Source of the DNA: Hydrogenophaga sp. A37
Lineage (GTDB): Bacteria > Pseudomonadota > Gammaproteobacteria > Burkholderiales > Burkholderiaceae_C
Direction: 5' to 3'
DNA length: 40,215 bases
Assembly: GCF_002001205.1 (NCBI RefSeq)
Contig: NZ_MUNZ01000135.1
Span: 1-40,215, forward strand
How positions within the stretch are numbered: the first letter of the stretch is position 1; each line of letters starts with the position of its first letter. Positions 15,961 through 23,324 of this stretch are shown here, piece after piece. The notes below the pieces were generated by a model that had not been told where the DNA came from, did not search any database, and saw only the letters and a program-made list of their open reading frames with translations. Both the position numbers and the translations under genes were made by a program.

Positions 15961-17301
15961 ATGGCCCACACCGAATTCCGTATGGACAACCAGTGGTTGC
16001 CCTTCACGCCCAACCGCAGTTTTCAAATAGACCCTCGCATCTTCGTCGCCGCCGACGGCATGCACTTCACCACGCACGATGGCAAACAGGTCATCGACGG
16101 CATTTCCAGCCTCTGGTGCGTGGGCGCCGGCCACAACCGCAAGCCCATCAACGAAGCCATCAAGAACCAGCTTGACACGCTGGACTACGCCACGGCTTTC
16201 AGTGTCAGCAACGACAAGGCCTTCCGCGCCGCCGAGATGATCGCCGCCATGGCGCCGGGCGACCTGAACAAGGTGCTGTTCTGCAACTCCGGCTCCGAGG
16301 CTGCAGACACCTCCTTGAAAGTGGCACTGGCTTACCACCGCGCACGCGGCGAAGGCCATCGCAACCTCTTCATCGGCCGCGAGCGCGGCTACCACGGCGT
16401 CAACTTCGGCGGCATGAGCGTGGGCGGCATCCCGGCCAACCGCAAGATGTATGGCAGCGCCCTGCTGCCGCGCGTGGACCACCTGCGTTTCATCCACGAT
16501 CCGGTGAACCACGCCTACATCCACAACCAGGAGCCGGTGTGGAACGAAGACCTGCTGCTGGAACTGGAAAACCGCATCCTGCCGCTGCACGACGCCAGCA
16601 ACGTGGCGGCGGTGATCGTCGAGCCCGTGGCCGGCAGCGCGGGCTGGTATGTGCCGCCGCAGGGCTACCTGAAGCGGCTTCGGGAGATTTGCGACAAGCA
16701 CGGCATCCTGCTGATCTTCGACGAGGTCATCACCGGCTTCGGCCGCCTGGGCACGCCGTTCGCTTCCGACTACTACGGCGTGCAGCCCGACATGCTGAAC
16801 TTCGCCAAAGCCATCACCAACGGGGTGATCCCGCTCGGTGGCGTGGTCTGCACCGACCGCATTTACGACACGATGATGGGCGCGCACGGCAGCGCGCCAG
16901 AGCACGCCATCGAGTTCTTCCACGGCTACACCTATTCGGGCCATCCGGTGGCCTGCGCGGCGGCCATCGCCACGCTCGACCTGTTCCGCGAAGAGAAGCT
17001 GTTTGAGCGCGCGGGTGAGATGGCGCCCGTGCTGGGCGACGCGATGCACAGCGCGCTCAAAGGTCTGCCCAACGTGATCAGCATCCGCAGCCTGGGGCTG
17101 GCGGCGGCGGTGGAGCTGTCGTCCATCCCCAACCTGCCGGGCAAGCGCGCGTTCGACATCTTCATGGACTGCTACAAGCACGGCGTGCTCGTGCGCAACG
17201 CGGGCGAAAACTTGGTGTTTGCGCCGCCCTTCATCGTGGAACGCGAGCAGATTGATACCATGGTCAACGTGCTGGCCGACGCGATCAAGCGCCACGCCTG
17301 A
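15961..17301 (+). CDS. Class III aminotransferase, omega-amino acid:pyruvate (beta-alanine:pyruvate) type
   Basis: PLP enzyme moving an amino group from beta-alanine or another omega-amino acid/amine to pyruvate. The 446-residue product matches the size of Pseudomonas omega-amino acid:pyruvate aminotransferase. Motifs: SSLWCVGAGHNRKPI near 50-62, NSGSEAADTSLK (PLP phosphate), GRERGYHGVNFGGMSVGG, IFDEVITGFGRLG with PLP-ring Asp254, and Schiff-base Lys283 in NFAKAITNGVIPLGG; HGYTYSGHPVACAAA follows. The start at 15961 gives the family N terminus. The exact substrate cannot be read from sequence. The SPFH gene follows 34 bp downstream with its own ribosome-binding site. Confidence 0.93.
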   Translation: MAHTEFRMDNQWLPFTPNRSFQIDPRIFVAADGMHFTTHDGKQVIDGISSLWCVGAGHNRKPINEAIKNQLDTLDYATAFSVSNDKAFRAAEMIAAMAPGDLNKVLFCNSGSEAADTSLKVALAYHRARGEGHRNLFIGRERGYHGVNFGGMSVGGIPANRKMYGSALLPRVDHLRFIHDPVNHAYIHNQEPVWNEDLLLELENRILPLHDASNVAAVIVEPVAGSAGWYVPPQGYLKRLREICDKHGILLIFDEVITGFGRLGTPFASDYYGVQPDMLNFAKAITNGVIPLGGVVCTDRIYDTMMGAHGSAPEHAIEFFHGYTYSGHPVACAAAIATLDLFREEKLFERAGEMAPVLGDAMHSALKGLPNVISIRSLGLAAAVELSSIPNLPGKRAFDIFMDCYKHGVLVRNAGENLVFAPPFIVEREQIDTMVNVLADAIKRHA

Positions 17302-17335
17302 CCCCTTCGTTCAACCCCGCTGCAAGGAGCCCCTC

Positions 17336-18415
17336 ATGGCCATCATGGATTTCCTGAACCGCCAGTTCATCGACGTCATCGAGTGGGTGGACGATTCGCG
17401 CGACACCTTGTCGTACCGCTTTCCCGACGACGACAAGCAGATCAAGAACGAGGCCCAGCTCATCGTGCGCGAGAGCCAGATCGCTCAGTTCGTCTATGTG
17501 GGCCAGTTTGCCGACACGCTGGGCCCGGGCCGGCACACACTCAAGACCGAGAACATCCCGATCCTGGGCGATCTGCTGGGCTGGAAATACAAATTCCAGA
17601 CGCCGTTCAAGGCCGACGTCTATTACGTCATCACCCGCGTCTTCACCGGCAACAAGTGGGGCACCTCCAACCCGGTGATGCTGCGCGACGCCGATTTCGG
17701 CGTGGTGCGCGTGCGCGCCTTCGGCACCTACGATTTCAAGATCGTGGACACGGTCAAGTTCCTGAAAGAGGTGGCGGGCACCGACCACCATTTCCGGCTC
17801 GACGAGTTCAACGACGTGATGCGCTCGCGCATCGTCAGCGTGTTCAGTGAAACCCTGGCCCAGGCCAAGGTGCCCGCGCTCGACGTGGCCACGCGCTACA
17901 GCGAGTTGGGCGACGCCCTGCTGGCGCCGCTCAACGAGGCCATGCGCGAGAAATACGGCCTGGAGATGACGTCCTTCGTGGTCGAAAACGTGTCGGTGCC
18001 GCCTGAACTGGAGCAGGCCATCGACAAGCGCGGCGCCATGACGGCCATCGGCAACCTCAACGACTATGTCAAATACAACATGGGCAATGCCCTGGCCGAG
18101 GGCAAGGCCGGCACCGCGGGCATCGGCGCCGAGCTGGCCGCCGGTCTGGCCATGGGGCAGTCGATGATGCAGGGCGGCATAGGCGGCGCACCGGCGGCGT
18201 CGCAGCCCGGCATGGTGCCGGCGGCCGCCGTGGCCGCCACCACGCCCGCTGCAGCCCCCATCGCGCTGATGACGCCCGAGCAGGTCGCCGAAGCACTGGG
18301 CGTGAGCCCGGCCGATGTGTTGCAGGAACTGGAGGCCGGCAACCTCAAGGGCCGCAAGATCGGCAGCCAATGGCGCGTGCCGCAAGCCTCGCTTGATGAA
18401 TTCCTGAAGGGCTGA
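17336..18415 (+). CDS. SPFH-domain protein (YdjI-like) with C-terminal helix-turn-helix/excisionase-type domain
   Basis: 359-residue protein. Residues about 1-270 are an SPFH module of the YdjI ('virion core protein') branch: FLNRQFIDVIEWVDDSRDTL, QLIVRESQIAQFVYVGQFAD, GPGRHTLKTENIPIL, then MTSFVVENVSVPPELEQAIDKR. A Gly/Ala/Met-rich linker (about 270-305) leads to a short C-terminal domain (about 310-359) reading MTPEQVAEALGVSPADVLQ and KGRKIGSQWRVPQASLDEFL, which is a MerR/excisionase-type winged helix. There is no obvious membrane segment. The zinc-ribbon membrane protein follows after 13 bp. In Bacillus subtilis the SPFH protein YdjI works with YdjG/YdjH and the PspA homologue YdjF in envelope-stress response, so a membrane-scaffold role is inferred. 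In this setting the helix-turn-helix may bind protein rather than DNA. Confidence 0.88.
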   Translation: MAIMDFLNRQFIDVIEWVDDSRDTLSYRFPDDDKQIKNEAQLIVRESQIAQFVYVGQFADTLGPGRHTLKTENIPILGDLLGWKYKFQTPFKADVYYVITRVFTGNKWGTSNPVMLRDADFGVVRVRAFGTYDFKIVDTVKFLKEVAGTDHHFRLDEFNDVMRSRIVSVFSETLAQAKVPALDVATRYSELGDALLAPLNEAMREKYGLEMTSFVVENVSVPPELEQAIDKRGAMTAIGNLNDYVKYNMGNALAEGKAGTAGIGAELAAGLAMGQSMMQGGIGGAPAASQPGMVPAAAVAATTPAAAPIALMTPEQVAEALGVSPADVLQELEAGNLKGRKIGSQWRVPQASLDEFLKG

Positions 18416-18428
18416 GGCGCGCCGACCC

Positions 18429-19496
18429 ATGCAACTGAGCGAAGTCGCCGCCCAGCAGAAGCTGGCCTGCCCGGCCTGTGGTGGCGAGGCCCAGTGGCAC
18501 CCGACGAAGAAGGCGCTGATCTGCGCCTATTGCGGCACGGAGTCGCCTTACGAGGTGAAAGACAGCGGCGAGATCGTCGAGCACGATCTGGTGTCTGCCC
18601 TGCAAGCCATTCCCCAGAGCGCGCGTGGCTGGCAGGACCAGAAGCGCGCGGTCAAGTGCCAGCACTGCCAGGCCATCAGCGTGTTCTCGGGCGCGCAACA
18701 GGCCAAGGCCTGTGACTTCTGCGGCTCGTCGGCACTGGTGCCTTTTGAAGAAATGGGCGACATCATCCGGCCCGAGAGCCTGCTGCCCTTTTCGGTGGAC
18801 GCACCGGGCGCGCGCGAGAAGGTGCGCCAGTGGTACGGTTCGCGCTTCTGGGCGCCCAACAACCTCAACCGCAAGGCGCTGACCGACACGCTGCATGGCG
18901 TGTACCTGCCTTACTGGACTTTTGATGCCGAGGTTAGCGCCGACTACACGGCCGAGGGTGGCGAGCGGTACAAGAACAACAAGGGAGAAACCCAGATTCG
19001 CTGGTTCTCGGTGTCGGGGCACGTGCAGAATTTCTTTGACGACACGCTGGTGTGCGGGTCAAAAGGCGTGCACCCGCATCTGGTGCAGGCGGTCGAGCCC
19101 TTCCCGACGACCTCCGAAGCACTCAAACCCTACGACCCGGGCTACCTGAGCGGCTGGACGGTGGAGCGTTACCAGCTCGACCTGGTGGCCGCGGCCGAGC
19201 GCGGGCGCGCTCGCATGCTCGATGCCATCCGCCAGCTGTGTGCGCGCGACATCCGCGCCGACACCCACCGCAACCTGCAGGTGGACCCGACGTTTGAGCG
19301 CCAGACCTTCAAGCACGTGCTGCTGCCCATCTGGCTGGTGGGTTATCAATACGGCAACAAGGACTACCAGGTGGTGGTCAATGGCGCCACGGGCCAGGTG
19401 GCGGGCGAGTACCCCAAGAGCTGGGTGAAGATCACGCTGGCGGTGATCGCCGCTGTGATCGTTCTGTTCATCTTGATGTCGCTCGAAGGCCGTTGA
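18429..19496 (+). CDS. Zinc-ribbon membrane-anchored protein (YdjG-like partner of SPFH)
   Basis: 355-residue protein. Two zinc ribbons open it: CPACGG...CAYCGT (about residues 16-38) and CQHCQ...CDFCGS (about 78-100). A long middle region follows, with LLPFSVDAPGAREKVRQWYGSRFWAPN, LHGVYLPYWTFDAEVSADY and FKHVLLPIWLVGYQYGNKDYQVVVNGATGQV. One C-terminal membrane helix (VIAAVIVLFILMSL) sits at the end, so it is a tail-anchored protein facing the cytoplasm. Two N-terminal zinc ribbons plus linkage to a YdjI-like SPFH gene match the Bacillus YdjG/YdjI pair. No PspA gene is in the window. A clear terminator follows, making a two-gene operon. Confidence 0.85.
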   Translation: MQLSEVAAQQKLACPACGGEAQWHPTKKALICAYCGTESPYEVKDSGEIVEHDLVSALQAIPQSARGWQDQKRAVKCQHCQAISVFSGAQQAKACDFCGSSALVPFEEMGDIIRPESLLPFSVDAPGAREKVRQWYGSRFWAPNNLNRKALTDTLHGVYLPYWTFDAEVSADYTAEGGERYKNNKGETQIRWFSVSGHVQNFFDDTLVCGSKGVHPHLVQAVEPFPTTSEALKPYDPGYLSGWTVERYQLDLVAAAERGRARMLDAIRQLCARDIRADTHRNLQVDPTFERQTFKHVLLPIWLVGYQYGNKDYQVVVNGATGQVAGEYPKSWVKITLAVIAAVIVLFILMSLEGR

Positions 19497-19512
19497 ATGG
19501 CGCCTTCGGTGA

Positions 19513-19545
19513 CGGCGGGGCGCTTCAGCGCCCCGTCTGCTTTTT
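19513..19545 (+). terminator. Rho-independent terminator of the SPFH/zinc-ribbon operon
   Basis: GGGGCGC-TTCA-GCGCCCC stem-loop (19517-19534) followed by GTCTGC and a T5 run at 19541-19545. It lies 20 bp after the zinc-ribbon stop codon. The stop codon of the convergent chaN gene (19525-19527) falls inside the hairpin, so the element may also serve that gene, though without a T-run on that side. Confidence 0.8.
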
Positions 19546-20349
19546 CAGATCGGCACAGTGGTCCTTGGGCGGACGCGGTGGCGTGACCCAGAGGCGGTCG
19601 GCCGTGAGCCTCATCTCCGGATCGCTGCTCGCGGCCTCGGCTCGGGCCACCGACAGCACCACGCGGTGCGACTGGCCAGGGTCGAGGTGGCGCGGCACAC
19701 CGATGTCGCGCTGCACGTGGCCGTTGCCGGCGATCAGCAACACCGTCAGGCCGGGCCGCATGGCCCCGGTGGCGGTCTGCGCCATGGCGCGGTCGCGTGC
19801 GAGCTGGATGCGCGTCATGGGCGCGATCTGCGTTTCGGGCAGCAGGCCGCAGTGGCCGTCGCGGATGGCGTCGCGCTGGCGTTGCAGCGTGTCGGGTGGC
19901 ACGCTGGCGTCGAGCGCCACGTCGGCCATGGCCGCTCGCATCTGCGCACGCGGCAGGTTGCCGCCGAGCACCGGCACGCCAGCGCGCACCGCCGCCATCA
20001 CCACCGGCCCGTACACGGCCCAGTCCCAGGCGCCGCTGTTGCTGGCTTCGCGCCAGTCCAGTGCCTCGCGCACCTTCGCTTCACTGGCTTCGGATGGCAA
20101 GCCGGTGGTCTGCCGCCCTTGCTCCACCATCTCCAGCACCACCGCCACGAGCTGGCCCTGTTGCGCCAGCTGCCGCACCGTCGCTCGCTGCAGCGCCTGC
20201 TGTTCGGGCGCGTCGTGTTGTTCGCCCAACAGCAACAAGGGCGTGGGCAGCAAGCCTTGCAGCTCGGGCGTGGCGGATGGCGCGGCGGCGCAGCCGGCGA
20301 GCAGCGCGACCGCACCCACCCAGGCCATGACAGCACGTTGACAGTTCAT
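19525..20349 (-). CDS. ChaN-family lipoprotein (haem/iron-associated)
   Basis: 274-residue lipoprotein: the N terminus has a hydrophobic core and a lipobox LLAGC with Cys20. The body matches the ChaN/DUF399 fold known from Campylobacter ChaN, a haem-binding outer-membrane lipoprotein that dimerises around two haems: LLLLGEQHDAPEQQALQ near the start of the mature protein, VVLEMVEQGRQ, DWAVYGPVVMAAV, PVLGGNLPR and LIAGNGHVQRDIGVPRHL. An iron-uptake function is inferred from the family; no TonB receptor or haem gene is adjacent. Divergent from the AbrB-family gene across 35 bp. Its 3' end shares a terminator hairpin with the opposite operon. Confidence 0.88.
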   Translation of the reverse strand: MNCQRAVMAWVGAVALLAGCAAAPSATPELQGLLPTPLLLLGEQHDAPEQQALQRATVRQLAQQGQLVAVVLEMVEQGRQTTGLPSEASEAKVREALDWREASNSGAWDWAVYGPVVMAAVRAGVPVLGGNLPRAQMRAAMADVALDASVPPDTLQRQRDAIRDGHCGLLPETQIAPMTRIQLARDRAMAQTATGAMRPGLTVLLIAGNGHVQRDIGVPRHLDPGQSHRVVLSVARAEAASSDPEMRLTADRLWVTPPRPPKDHCADLKKQTGR

Positions 20350-20384
20350 GCCCGGATACTAAGCGGCTCGCCTTCGCACCCTGC

Positions 20385-21491
20385 ATGCCCATGAATTCAC
20401 CACCACCGCCCAGCCCTTGGGGTTTGTCCCTTTCGCTGCGCGTGGTGCTCACCCTGTTGCTGGCCTGGGCCGCTGCCCGCCTGTGTGTCTGGTTGCACAC
20501 GCCCATCCCCTGGATGATCGGCCCGCTGGTGGCGAGCGCGCTGGCGTCGGTCATCGGTGCACCCACCGCCAGCTGGAACCCGTTGCGCAACGGCGGCCAG
20601 TGGGTGATTGGTACCGCCCTGGGCCTGTATTTCACACCCACGGTGGGCGCACTGGTGATGGGGCTGTGGTGGGCGATTGCGCTGGGCATCGCCTGGGCGC
20701 TGGCGCTGGGCCTGGGGTTTGGCGCCTGGCTGCGGCGGGTGCACGCGAGGCAACTGGATCACCTGAGCCCGGCCGAGCTACGCAGCACGACCTACTTCGC
20801 GGGGGCCATCGGTGGCGCGTCGGAGATGACGCTGATCGCCGAGCGGCACGGTGCGCGCACCGACCTGGTGGCGGCCGCACACAGTCTGCGGGTGTTGCTG
20901 GTGACGCTCACCATCCCCTTCGGCATGCAGGCCTGGGGCGTGTCGGGCATCGACCTGGCGCCGCCGGGGGCCCGTGAAGTGTTGCCCGGTGGGTTCGCGC
21001 TGCTGACGGCCTTGACGCTGGCCGGCATCCTGGTGATGCGCCGGCTCGGGCGGGCCAACCCCTGGTTCATGGGGGCCTTGCTGGTCACCATGGGGCTGAC
21101 ACTGTCGGGTGTCACTCTGTCGGCGATTCCCCCGGGGCTCAGCGCGGCGGCGCAGCTGGTGATCGGCGTCAGCCTGGGCGTGCGCTTCACGCCGGCATTC
21201 GTGCACACGGCGCCGCGCTGGCTGGCCTCAGTCGCGTTCGCCAGCGTGTTCATGATGATCGTGTGCGCGGGCTTTGCCTGGCTGCTGTCCTTGGTGTCGG
21301 GCCTTCACCCTGCCACGCTGATTCTGGGCACCTCACTCGGCGGCATCGCGGAGATGGCGATCACCGCCAAGGTGCTGCAGCTCGGGGTGCCCATGGTCAC
21401 CGCGTTCCAGGTGTGCCGCCTGGTCGCCGTGCTGGTGCTGGCCGAGCCGGTGTACCGGGCTTGGGTACGGACCATGAAAAAGCCCGGCTGA
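20385..21491 (+). CDS. AbrB-family integral membrane protein (putative transporter)
   Basis: 368-residue polytopic membrane protein with about ten hydrophobic helices in two similar halves, each carrying an AbrB-duplication motif: PIPWMIGPLVASAL and GQWVIGTALGLYFTP in the first, RANPWFMGALLVTMGL and AAQLVIGVSLGVRFTP in the second. Conserved loops STTYFAGAIGGASEMTLI and ILGTSLGGIAEMAITAKVL match the family often mislabelled 'ammonia monooxygenase' or 'AbrB regulator'. Despite the name it is not the DNA-binding AbrB. E. coli AbrB and relatives have no settled substrate. Start could also be the ATG at 20391. No strong ribosome-binding site is visible. Its last codons form part of a terminator used by the opposite gene. 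Confidence 0.88.
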   Translation: MPMNSPPPPSPWGLSLSLRVVLTLLLAWAAARLCVWLHTPIPWMIGPLVASALASVIGAPTASWNPLRNGGQWVIGTALGLYFTPTVGALVMGLWWAIALGIAWALALGLGFGAWLRRVHARQLDHLSPAELRSTTYFAGAIGGASEMTLIAERHGARTDLVAAAHSLRVLLVTLTIPFGMQAWGVSGIDLAPPGAREVLPGGFALLTALTLAGILVMRRLGRANPWFMGALLVTMGLTLSGVTLSAIPPGLSAAAQLVIGVSLGVRFTPAFVHTAPRWLASVAFASVFMMIVCAGFAWLLSLVSGLHPATLILGTSLGGIAEMAITAKVLQLGVPMVTAFQVCRLVAVLVLAEPVYRAWVRTMKKPG

Positions 21492-21499
21492 ACCGGGCT
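21477..21499 (-). terminator. Rho-independent terminator for the minus-strand DUF3567 gene, inside the abrB-like 3' end
   Basis: On the minus strand: AGCCCGG-TTCAG-CCGGGCT followed by TTTT (complement of the A-run at 21477-21480). Stem arms are 21493-21499 and 21481-21487. The TGA of the plus-strand AbrB-family gene (21489-21491) lies in the loop, so terminator and coding sequence overlap. No T-run follows on the plus strand, so orientation is minus. Confidence 0.8.
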
Positions 21500-21526
21500 G
21501 TTGGAGCGAAGGAACTTGGTCCAGGA

Positions 21527-21607
21527 TGCCGCGGATCTGGCTCCGCCAGTCCGCAGGCATCGCCCCCTGGGAGGTGACGCGCCCTCAGGCGCGGCGCGGG
21601 GGGAGCC
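21527..21607 (-). repeat. Post-stop palindromic repeat, copy 3 (after the DUF3567 gene)
   Basis: Ends about 5 bp after the DUF3567 stop. Minus-strand order: C-run, GCCGCGCCTGAGGGCGCG palindrome, CCTCCCAGGGGGC hairpin, then a CTGGCGGAGCCAG palindrome. A true T-tailed terminator follows 28 bp further on, which suggests this repeat is not itself the terminator in this case. Confidence 0.78.
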
Positions 21608-21612
21608 AAAAG

Positions 21613-21897
21613 TCAATGCATGACCACCGGCATCTGCGCCAGCGAGGCATAACCTTCGAGCGTGTCTTCCACCTCCTCTTGCGAAGGGGTGTTTTGCTGC
21701 CAGGCCGTGATCTGGATCTGGAACATCTCGGCCCAGGAGCCGTCGAGGTAAACCTCTTTGCCCGAGCGTTTGTCCACGATTTCAAAACCGTGGCGCGGGA
21801 TCTGCGGGCCGGCGAGGCGTTCGGCCTCGCCGTCTTCCGGTGCATTGGCCAGGATGTGGACCACTGCGAAGGCATCTGAGTCGTAGAGCATGTGCAT
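21613..21897 (-). CDS. DUF3567 family protein
   Basis: 94-residue soluble protein of unknown function, restricted as far as I know to Burkholderiales and relatives. It starts MHMLYDSDAFAVVHI and has the family segments HGFEIVDKRSGKEVYLDG and AEMFQIQITAWQQNTPSQEEVEDTLEGY, ending QMPVVMH. Length and ends are typical. It has its own terminator and a 162-bp upstream gap that contains a TATAAG string suitable as a -10 element about 45 bp before the ATG on the minus strand, so it is probably a single-gene unit. Confidence 0.88.
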   Translation of the reverse strand: MHMLYDSDAFAVVHILANAPEDGEAERLAGPQIPRHGFEIVDKRSGKEVYLDGSWAEMFQIQITAWQQNTPSQEEVEDTLEGYASLAQMPVVMH

Positions 21898-22059
21898 GAC
21901 TGAAAATCTTTCCTGATGGGAAAACCGTTGTGCCTGATGTCTCTTATATCGGCAAATGGTTGACGGGCTACAGCCCCATTGGCCATTTAGATGGCCCCAT
22001 CGGGTGAAGATTCAAGATGCGTGTGTTTTTAAGCACAGTTCTGGGCTTTAACGGCCAGT
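21898..22059. other. Intergenic region with two small inverted repeats
   Basis: This 162-bp gap separates the DUF3108 gene from the DUF3567 gene, both on the minus strand. It holds GGCCAT-TTAG-ATGGCC at 21981-21996 and an imperfect AAGCaCAGttCTGgGCTT palindrome at about 22032-22049, which lies just past the DUF3108 stop. Neither is followed by a T-run in the minus direction. The region is A+T-richer than its surroundings and probably carries the DUF3567 promoter. Confidence 0.4.
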
Positions 22060-23322
22060 TCAGTTGAGCGTTGGCGCGGTCCCGGTCGGCTGCAGGGCCG
22101 GCAGTTCATCGAGCTTCATGTCCACAAAATCACCGTTCTGCTCGGTGATGCGCAGGCGCACCGGCAGGTGGGCCAGGCTGGGGGCCAGCCAGATCTCGAC
22201 CGTGCGATCAAATTCCCGCCTCGGGCTGCGCGTCAGCTTGCGCGCCACCACGTCGCCGGCGGGCAGGGTCTCGGTCGTTTGAGGGCCGACCAGAAACAGC
22301 CACACCTCGGCCATGTCGATGGTGCTGACCGGCACACGCAGGGTCTGCCCCTCGGCGTAGGCGTCGGGGCGGGCATTGAACAGGCCGGCGAGCTGGAAAT
22401 TGACCGACAGCCGGTCCTGCATGCCCGGCAGCAGCACCGCGTCGGGCGCGTTGTTGCTGTAGCGGACCTTCGCGTTGGCGCGTTCGAAGTGGGCGGCCCG
22501 CTCGCTGCGGCTGCGGTCGGTGAAGCGGTCCGGGCTGAGGCCCTTGTCATTGAGCGCACCCACGCTGGTCTGGCCACGGCTGCCGAGGAACAGTGCTTTG
22601 ACCGACATGGTGGCTTCATAGGTCGACCCGTTGTTGCTCCAGTCGAGGCGACCGGCGGCGGTGTAGTTGAAGCCTTTGGCCAGGCCCCTCACGTCGTACT
22701 TGAGCTGCGCGCTGGGCGGCGCCACAGCCGGCGGCAGGCTGGCGTCGGACACCCCGACCCCCGCGCCCCGCACCGTGCCTGCGGCCGCCTGCGCGCCCGC
22801 TGGCAGGTCCGACACCGGAGGCTGCGGCGCGGCCGGAGGCTCAGGCAACGGTTCCGGCGGGGGCACCATGGCCACCTCGGTGGGCGGCTCCACCACCGGT
22901 TCGACGTTCACGGCCTCGGGCGCGGGTTCGATGGGCGCTTCAACCACCGGTTCGGGCTCTGGCTGAGGTGGGGGTGGCGGCGGCTTCTTGACGACCTTGG
23001 GCGGCGGCTCGGGCACGGGTTCGGGTTCCGGTGCTTTGGGCACGATCCAGCGCACCCGGCTGGTGCGAACGGGCTCAGGCAAGGCTGGCAAGGGATCTGC
23101 GTTGGCTGTGGCGGGCGGCGTGGGCTGGCCCGGCTGCGGGGCCGTGCCAGACAGCTCCGCGTCCGGGGCCGCAAAGAGGTCGAGCGACAAACCCGACATG
23201 CCACCGCTGAGCAGGCTCAGGTGCGCCAGCAGCACGCCAGCGCCCAGCCCCAGCAGCACGCGGCCACGGGGAGCGGCTTCGCCTCGCCGGGATGACGGTT
23301 GGGGCACGGTGGGCGCGTTCAT
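22060..23322 (-). CDS. DUF3108 protein with proline-rich, TonB-like periplasmic linker
   Basis: 420-residue envelope protein. A hydrophobic segment (about 21-40) follows a short Arg-bearing N terminus and acts as a signal anchor. Residues about 97-173 form a Pro/Glu/Val/Lys-rich stretch (PKAPEPEPVPEPPPKVVKKPPPPPPQ in part) like the periplasm-spanning linker of TonB or CpoB proteins. Residues about 195-420 are a DUF3108 domain: YDVRGLAKGFNYTAAGRLDW, ATMSVKALFLGSRGQTSVG, DAVLLPGMQDRLSVNFQLAG and RLRITEQNGDFVDMKLDEL. Function unknown; the domain is a beta-rich periplasmic module. The ATG at 23322 directly follows the iclR stop (2-bp gap), so these may be co-transcribed. Confidence 0.82.
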   Translation of the reverse strand: MNAPTVPQPSSRRGEAAPRGRVLLGLGAGVLLAHLSLLSGGMSGLSLDLFAAPDAELSGTAPQPGQPTPPATANADPLPALPEPVRTSRVRWIVPKAPEPEPVPEPPPKVVKKPPPPPPQPEPEPVVEAPIEPAPEAVNVEPVVEPPTEVAMVPPPEPLPEPPAAPQPPVSDLPAGAQAAAGTVRGAGVGVSDASLPPAVAPPSAQLKYDVRGLAKGFNYTAAGRLDWSNNGSTYEATMSVKALFLGSRGQTSVGALNDKGLSPDRFTDRSRSERAAHFERANAKVRYSNNAPDAVLLPGMQDRLSVNFQLAGLFNARPDAYAEGQTLRVPVSTIDMAEVWLFLVGPQTTETLPAGDVVARKLTRSPRREFDRTVEIWLAPSLAHLPVRLRITEQNGDFVDMKLDELPALQPTGTAPTLN

Positions 23323-23324
23323 GT

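Noticed and set aside
15838..17295. Upstream extension of the purU frame for 486 codons across the aminotransferase
   Set aside because: Composition is shadow-like and the ACT domain of PurU begins exactly at the ATG at 15837.
20385..21491. Transcription factor AbrB or ammonia monooxygenase
   Set aside because: The protein has about ten membrane helices and no copper-enzyme motif; the names are legacy labels for this family.
22168..23295. Plus-strand open frame of 375 codons over the DUF3108 gene
   Set aside because: A mirror of the proline-rich coding region, giving artificial Gly/Arg/His runs.
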